Assembly (NCBI GenBank): GCA_029465975.1
Contig: CM055739.1
Coordinates: 7,482,012 to 7,546,011, forward strand
DNA: 64,000 bases
Direction: 5' to 3'
Origin: Dallia pectoralis
Lineage: Eukaryota > Chordata > Actinopteri > Esociformes > Umbridae
The position numbers were made by a program, and so were the translations under genes. This document shows, piece by piece, positions 60,060 through 64,000 of this stretch (the stretch's first letter is position 1; the number at the start of each line of letters is the position of its first letter). The notes beneath the pieces were generated by a model, which saw only the letters and a list, made by a program, of their open reading frames with translations, was not told the DNA's origin and made no database searches.

Positions 60060-60420
60060 CCAATTTAGTATTAACTGAATACTGCTGGTCGGTGTGCATT
60101 GAGGCAGTGATTTACACCGTCAGGTTAACGCTCCATAACATCCGTAGAGTACGACCTTACCTCACAAAGGGAGCAGTATCGGTCTTTTGTCAGAATGTCT
60201 GAATTACTGCAACTCACTTTCGGTGGGGATCCCGGCCTGTGAAACCTAAACCCTACGACACATTGATAAAGCAGTGGCCCGTCTGGTGAACAACCTTCCT
60301 GAGTCCTCCCATGTCACCACGCTCCATTGCTCACAGCCCTGGCTTCTAGTTGGAGATGGAGTCCACTTTAAGACTATCATTTTTCTTTACGGAGCATGAA
60401 CAAAACATCTTTCTCTCTAG
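60060..60420 (+). mobile_element. LINE fragment, post-RT region
   Basis: Translation in changing frames gives LHNIRRVRPYLTKGAV, then YCNSLSVGIPAC and VARLVNNLPESSHVTTLH. This matches the common fish LINE sequence around RPYLTE, YCNSLLAGLPA and AARLVFNLPKxSHVTPLL. Frameshifts show it is dead. It may be the continuation of the relic at 58.1-59.06 kb, split by the element at 59.1-59.76 kb. Confidence 0.75.
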
Positions 60421-61308
60421 CCCAAGCTTGCCAGATGCTATTGGAAAAATTGCAGAAAACGTTCATTGAATCATGCTTTTGTAGGTGGTCACTGGTCAGT
60501 GTCCACTGTAACTTCCATCGGTCTGTTTCCCACTCAGGTAGAGAGAGAACATGAGAAGGAGAGTGAAAAAGTCACTTGGATTTTTAAGGTGTGGATTTTT
60601 TTCTGTTGATTCATAATATAAACATCTTTCTGTCACTAACCTTTGAATCAGATTGTGGCATATATGGCATCTAGAAGACTTTAAGTCTTAGTTTAGAAAA
60701 TGGACAATAATTTTTCTTGAGAAAGAATGCAGATCTGTGAAATCTTGGAACTTTTGTATTATGATGAGTCATCTCCACCCACCCAGACTTGGTGGGACCA
60801 GGAAACACTTACCTGGACTTAGATGAAGGACATCCATGATCTCCCATTCGTCTTGTCGGTAGTTTGGCCTGCAGTAATGTTAGTCATCAATGTTTTTTAT
60901 CCGTTTTTAATTTTAAATCTATTCCCTCTATATGGGTTAGATTTTTCAAAATGTCCAGGTATTTTACAGGCTTGATACATATTATATGTTAGGAAACGAT
61001 AAACTCAGCCACAAAGAGATTAGAAATGCCTCTGCTAATATTGAGTGACATCTGAGAAAGTGCAGACCGTGATACTTCTTCATTGGCCCAGAGAAACAAA
61101 CCTCACCAAACTGCCAATCGGGAACCAACCTCAAAGTGAAATCCCAAGTTATGTAAAATTGGGACAAGATGGTCTGGGTGGAAAATAAGAGGGAGGTTGT
61201 TTGAACACGAATAGGGGTTGGCAGACTTTAAACCAAGGTGAGGTCCAGTGCTCTGATCAAGCATCCAAAATAAATGTTTAACTTCTGAGGACTTGGCCAT
61301 CTGTGTGT

Positions 61309-61311
<3 letters not shown>

Positions 61312-61348
<37 letters not shown>
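61312..61348. repeat. (TA)n microsatellite
   Basis: A pure TA tract of about 37 bp. Confidence 0.95.
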
Positions 61349-61354
<6 letters not shown>

Positions 61355-63028
61355 TGTGTAGGTGTGTTACTTACCATCTTTATGATTCAGGGTCATTAGT
61401 AAATATAACCACACAGCCACATCAAAAGCAACAGCCTTAAATTCCAATGACACTTTTTCCTCACAATATTCAGAAATAACAATGAGCACTAAATGGCTTC
61501 CTACATACTAAGTTATTTAGCTACTCATTTCTGGTGGCATTCATCTGGCTGGCCTGTAGTGTTTCAGTTCAGTCTGGACTGGCATTTTGCACAGATTACT
61601 AAAGTTTGTGTAGAAACATTCCGAAATATTACTCCCTGTTATTCTGGGGTGAGGGTATTGCAGGGATTTGGAAAAACCACGAAGTCTATAAACGTACAGG
61701 GTTTTTTATTACCTTGTTTCTAATACACTTTTTTATTCGCTATTTTGCAAGTCTGAATTTCTTCTGACTCAGAGGCTGGGTGTTTTTGGTTGCTCAGGGG
61801 CTTATTGTGGCGTGTGCATGTGCGTGTTAACAGTAACTGTTTAATCAGGTGCAGACTGAAGTGATACCCGACTTCATCTCAACACCACCGAGGCGTCTCA
61901 TGTCCCATCTAGCAAATGTTACCATTCTCTGTCCTCTGCTATAAACTCATTCTTTTTCCTGGCTGGGATCACACAGTCTAACGGACCCGCTCACTCCCCT
62001 GGCCGGGCTAATTAAAAACAGAAAACAGTTTGTTACTGTCTCTTGTAAACTCCTCTTCTGAAATGCCAGGGATTCCGTACGGACAATGATACACACAGGG
62101 ATTTCAATGCAAACCGAAAGTGCGGTTATAAAAGGAAAACTTGCCTTAAACCACCGAAACCAAGTTTTGTGCTGCAAGACAGAGCGACGTGGAGTCACAA
62201 AGGGCCCGTGACTCAGCACATCTGCCCGCATCTGCACGTCCGTTTTCAAAGTGACTGATGCGATTGAACTAAGTGTGTGGTCCTCTCATTCCCACTCCTA
62301 TCGGGAAGTTACACTCTCGGGTGCCCCGGACACCTCTTCTTCTTTACATAATCGTTAAAGATAGCCTCGGGCAAGCCAGAGAATTTCCCTGGCGTCCGTC
62401 CAACTGAGCGGTCTAAGCGTCTGTAGCGGAGATAACTCAAACCCCTGGCTGTCTCTCTGTCCCTATACTCACAGCAGACGGCTGCCAGCCAGCAAGCCCT
62501 GCTTATCAATAGCCCACTGAAAGGAATGTGCCCATCCAAAACCCATTTGCGAGGCAAACACGTCTTAGCCAGGGTAGCTCTGCTATTTGTACTTCATGCT
62601 TGTGCAATCATTGGAGGATTTACTGTGCCTTACATAGATACCGGGGACAGCAAATAATATGTGGCGTCATTTATTTCATAGTTAATGATTGACTTCTTAC
62701 AATTGCTTTGAATTTATAGCGGGGATTCTCTGCTTTATTTTGAGTCGATTTTCCTACTTGCCGAAAGTCCATTGTAGCCTACAACATGTCAACCAATAAC
62801 GTTCTAACCTTTATATATAAACCCTCTACAGTATTTCTACTCTCGTTTGATTAAATATATCCATCAGTCCACTTTAATTACTTAATTTTAAAAGCAGTCC
62901 ATAGCTAAAATCGCTCCCATTGGTACAGTTATTTCTACCCAAGTTCCCATGGAGCCATTTTATGAAGTCACAGGGAAGGACATTTAAACATCCTGATGAT
63001 ACAGTCACGACAGCAAGACAGGCATATC

Positions 63029-63031
<3 letters not shown>

Positions 63032-63060
<29 letters not shown>
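63032..63060. repeat. (TA)n microsatellite
   Basis: A pure TA tract of about 29 bp. Confidence 0.95.
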
Positions 63061-63064
<4 letters not shown>

Positions 63065-64000
63065 TATGTTTACAGTGGTTTCCGAACTTTAACACAAACC
63101 CTTACCTCGACACATTCAAACGTATCCTTAAGGTAGACAGAATAGGAGGCTGCTGACAGGTGTTTTAGCCATCAATCACCGACTGCCAGGTCGGGTAACA
63201 GTGAACAAAATGTCTCACTGACAACTTTCACATATAGGCTAGTTTGTTTTTCAATGATTTTTGATTGGCAATGTACCAGGACTCTCGGGGCAGCTTTGTC
63301 TTTATGAGTGGCTCAGTCAGGCATCACGTTTGACTTTTCATTTTCACCACTAGAGGGAAGTGTCTCCTTGTCACAGCAAATATAGTAGCACTGCCAGGCC
63401 CTTGGATTGATTTGCATCTGAAGAGCTTATGGAGGAAAATGCTAAGGGCTTTTAGTGGTGATTTGTGCTAGGCTGTCATCCAGTGGTCAACGAAATGTTT
63501 TATATTTGAGAAGAATGGGGTCTGATTGAGAGTACATCTTTTAATCCTTTGTCTAATCTCATGGAATGAATAATGTTAAGTACACTGAGGTTTTACGAGT
63601 AAGAGGTTTGGACAATAAACCTTAAATTACTGTATTCGCCGTGTCTTTGTGTGACATTATGCTCCTTTTCGTTTCTCCTCGGGCAAATGAGGTGCGAGAG
63701 AGAGAGAGAGGATGATTTGTAATGATGGATAAATAGACACCATTCAACCAACCTTCCGGAAAGATAATAGGGATGACTCTTTCTAAGAAGTTCAGAGCAG
63801 AGGCCCGAACCATTAGTTCCATTTCAAAAGAGGCATTGTTGTGTGATGAGAAGTAATTTCGAGGTGAGTAAATTGCTTTCCTTGTTCAGGCTCTTTTCAA
63901 TTAGTCACACTCGTGCCACAGATCCGGCTGTGTAATAAAATAGGGTTTAATTGTGTTGAAATGTGGGATCTGACACAAAGGTGAAATAGAGCCAATTAAT

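Larger units (their letters stand above)
60421..64000. other. 5' flank, no gene recognised
   Basis: (TA)n tracts lie at 61312-61348 and 63032-63060, and a short GAGA tract at about 63696-63710. Open frames here are short and unrecognised. Confidence 0.4.

Noticed and set aside
62309..62557. 82-residue minus-strand ORF ending YVKKKRCPGHPRV
   Set aside because: No family recognised and no supporting signals; kept out of the feature list.

Overview
The window is animal (vertebrate) nuclear DNA, almost certainly teleost fish. Coding sequence sits in short exons with GT/AG borders, spread over tens of kb and separated by microsatellites, minisatellites and degraded transposons. A tRNA-derived SINE, two nested hAT elements and L2/CR1-like LINE pieces have a teleost look. 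The SINE tail resembles ones I associate with salmoniform/esociform fishes, so I lean weakly that way.

One gene is securely recognised. It is an aryl hydrocarbon receptor on the minus strand, most like the fish AHR2 subfamily. Seven consecutive coding exons are readable, all phase-compatible: exon 1 at 47288-47346 (start codon), exon 2 at 40195-40382 (bHLH), exon 3 at 5351-5487, exon 4 at 3283-3372, exon 5 at 1380-1503, exon 6 at 1094-1239 and exon 7 at 347-549 (PAS-B/ligand pocket). They join to 947 nt (315 codons plus 2 nt). The rest of PAS-B and the transactivation domain lie off the left edge. Intron 2 is about 34.7 kb.

Layout on the + strand: 1-5.5 kb holds exons 7 to 3 with an (AGT)n tract and a 22-bp minisatellite. 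5.5-40.2 kb is intron 2, with about a dozen unrelated minisatellites, long (CA)n, a palindrome cluster at 28.66 kb, a G-rich array at 30.7 kb, a 22-bp GC palindrome at 34.14 kb, and a CpG-dense island with an RFX-type X-box at 21.1-21.85 kb. A 25-bp array of about 50 copies, most with TGACTCAGC (AP-1/NF-E2/ARE core), abuts exon 2. 40.4-47.3 kb is intron 1, with a hAT relic and a second hAT that itself carries a nested hAT-like insertion. 47.35-64 kb is 5' flank: SINE, one possible + strand exon, a 52-bp minisatellite, a 500-N assembly gap, GC-rich sequence after the gap, and LINE relics at 58-60.4 kb. No second gene could be firmly named. Nearly all long open frames in the window are tandem-repeat artefacts.
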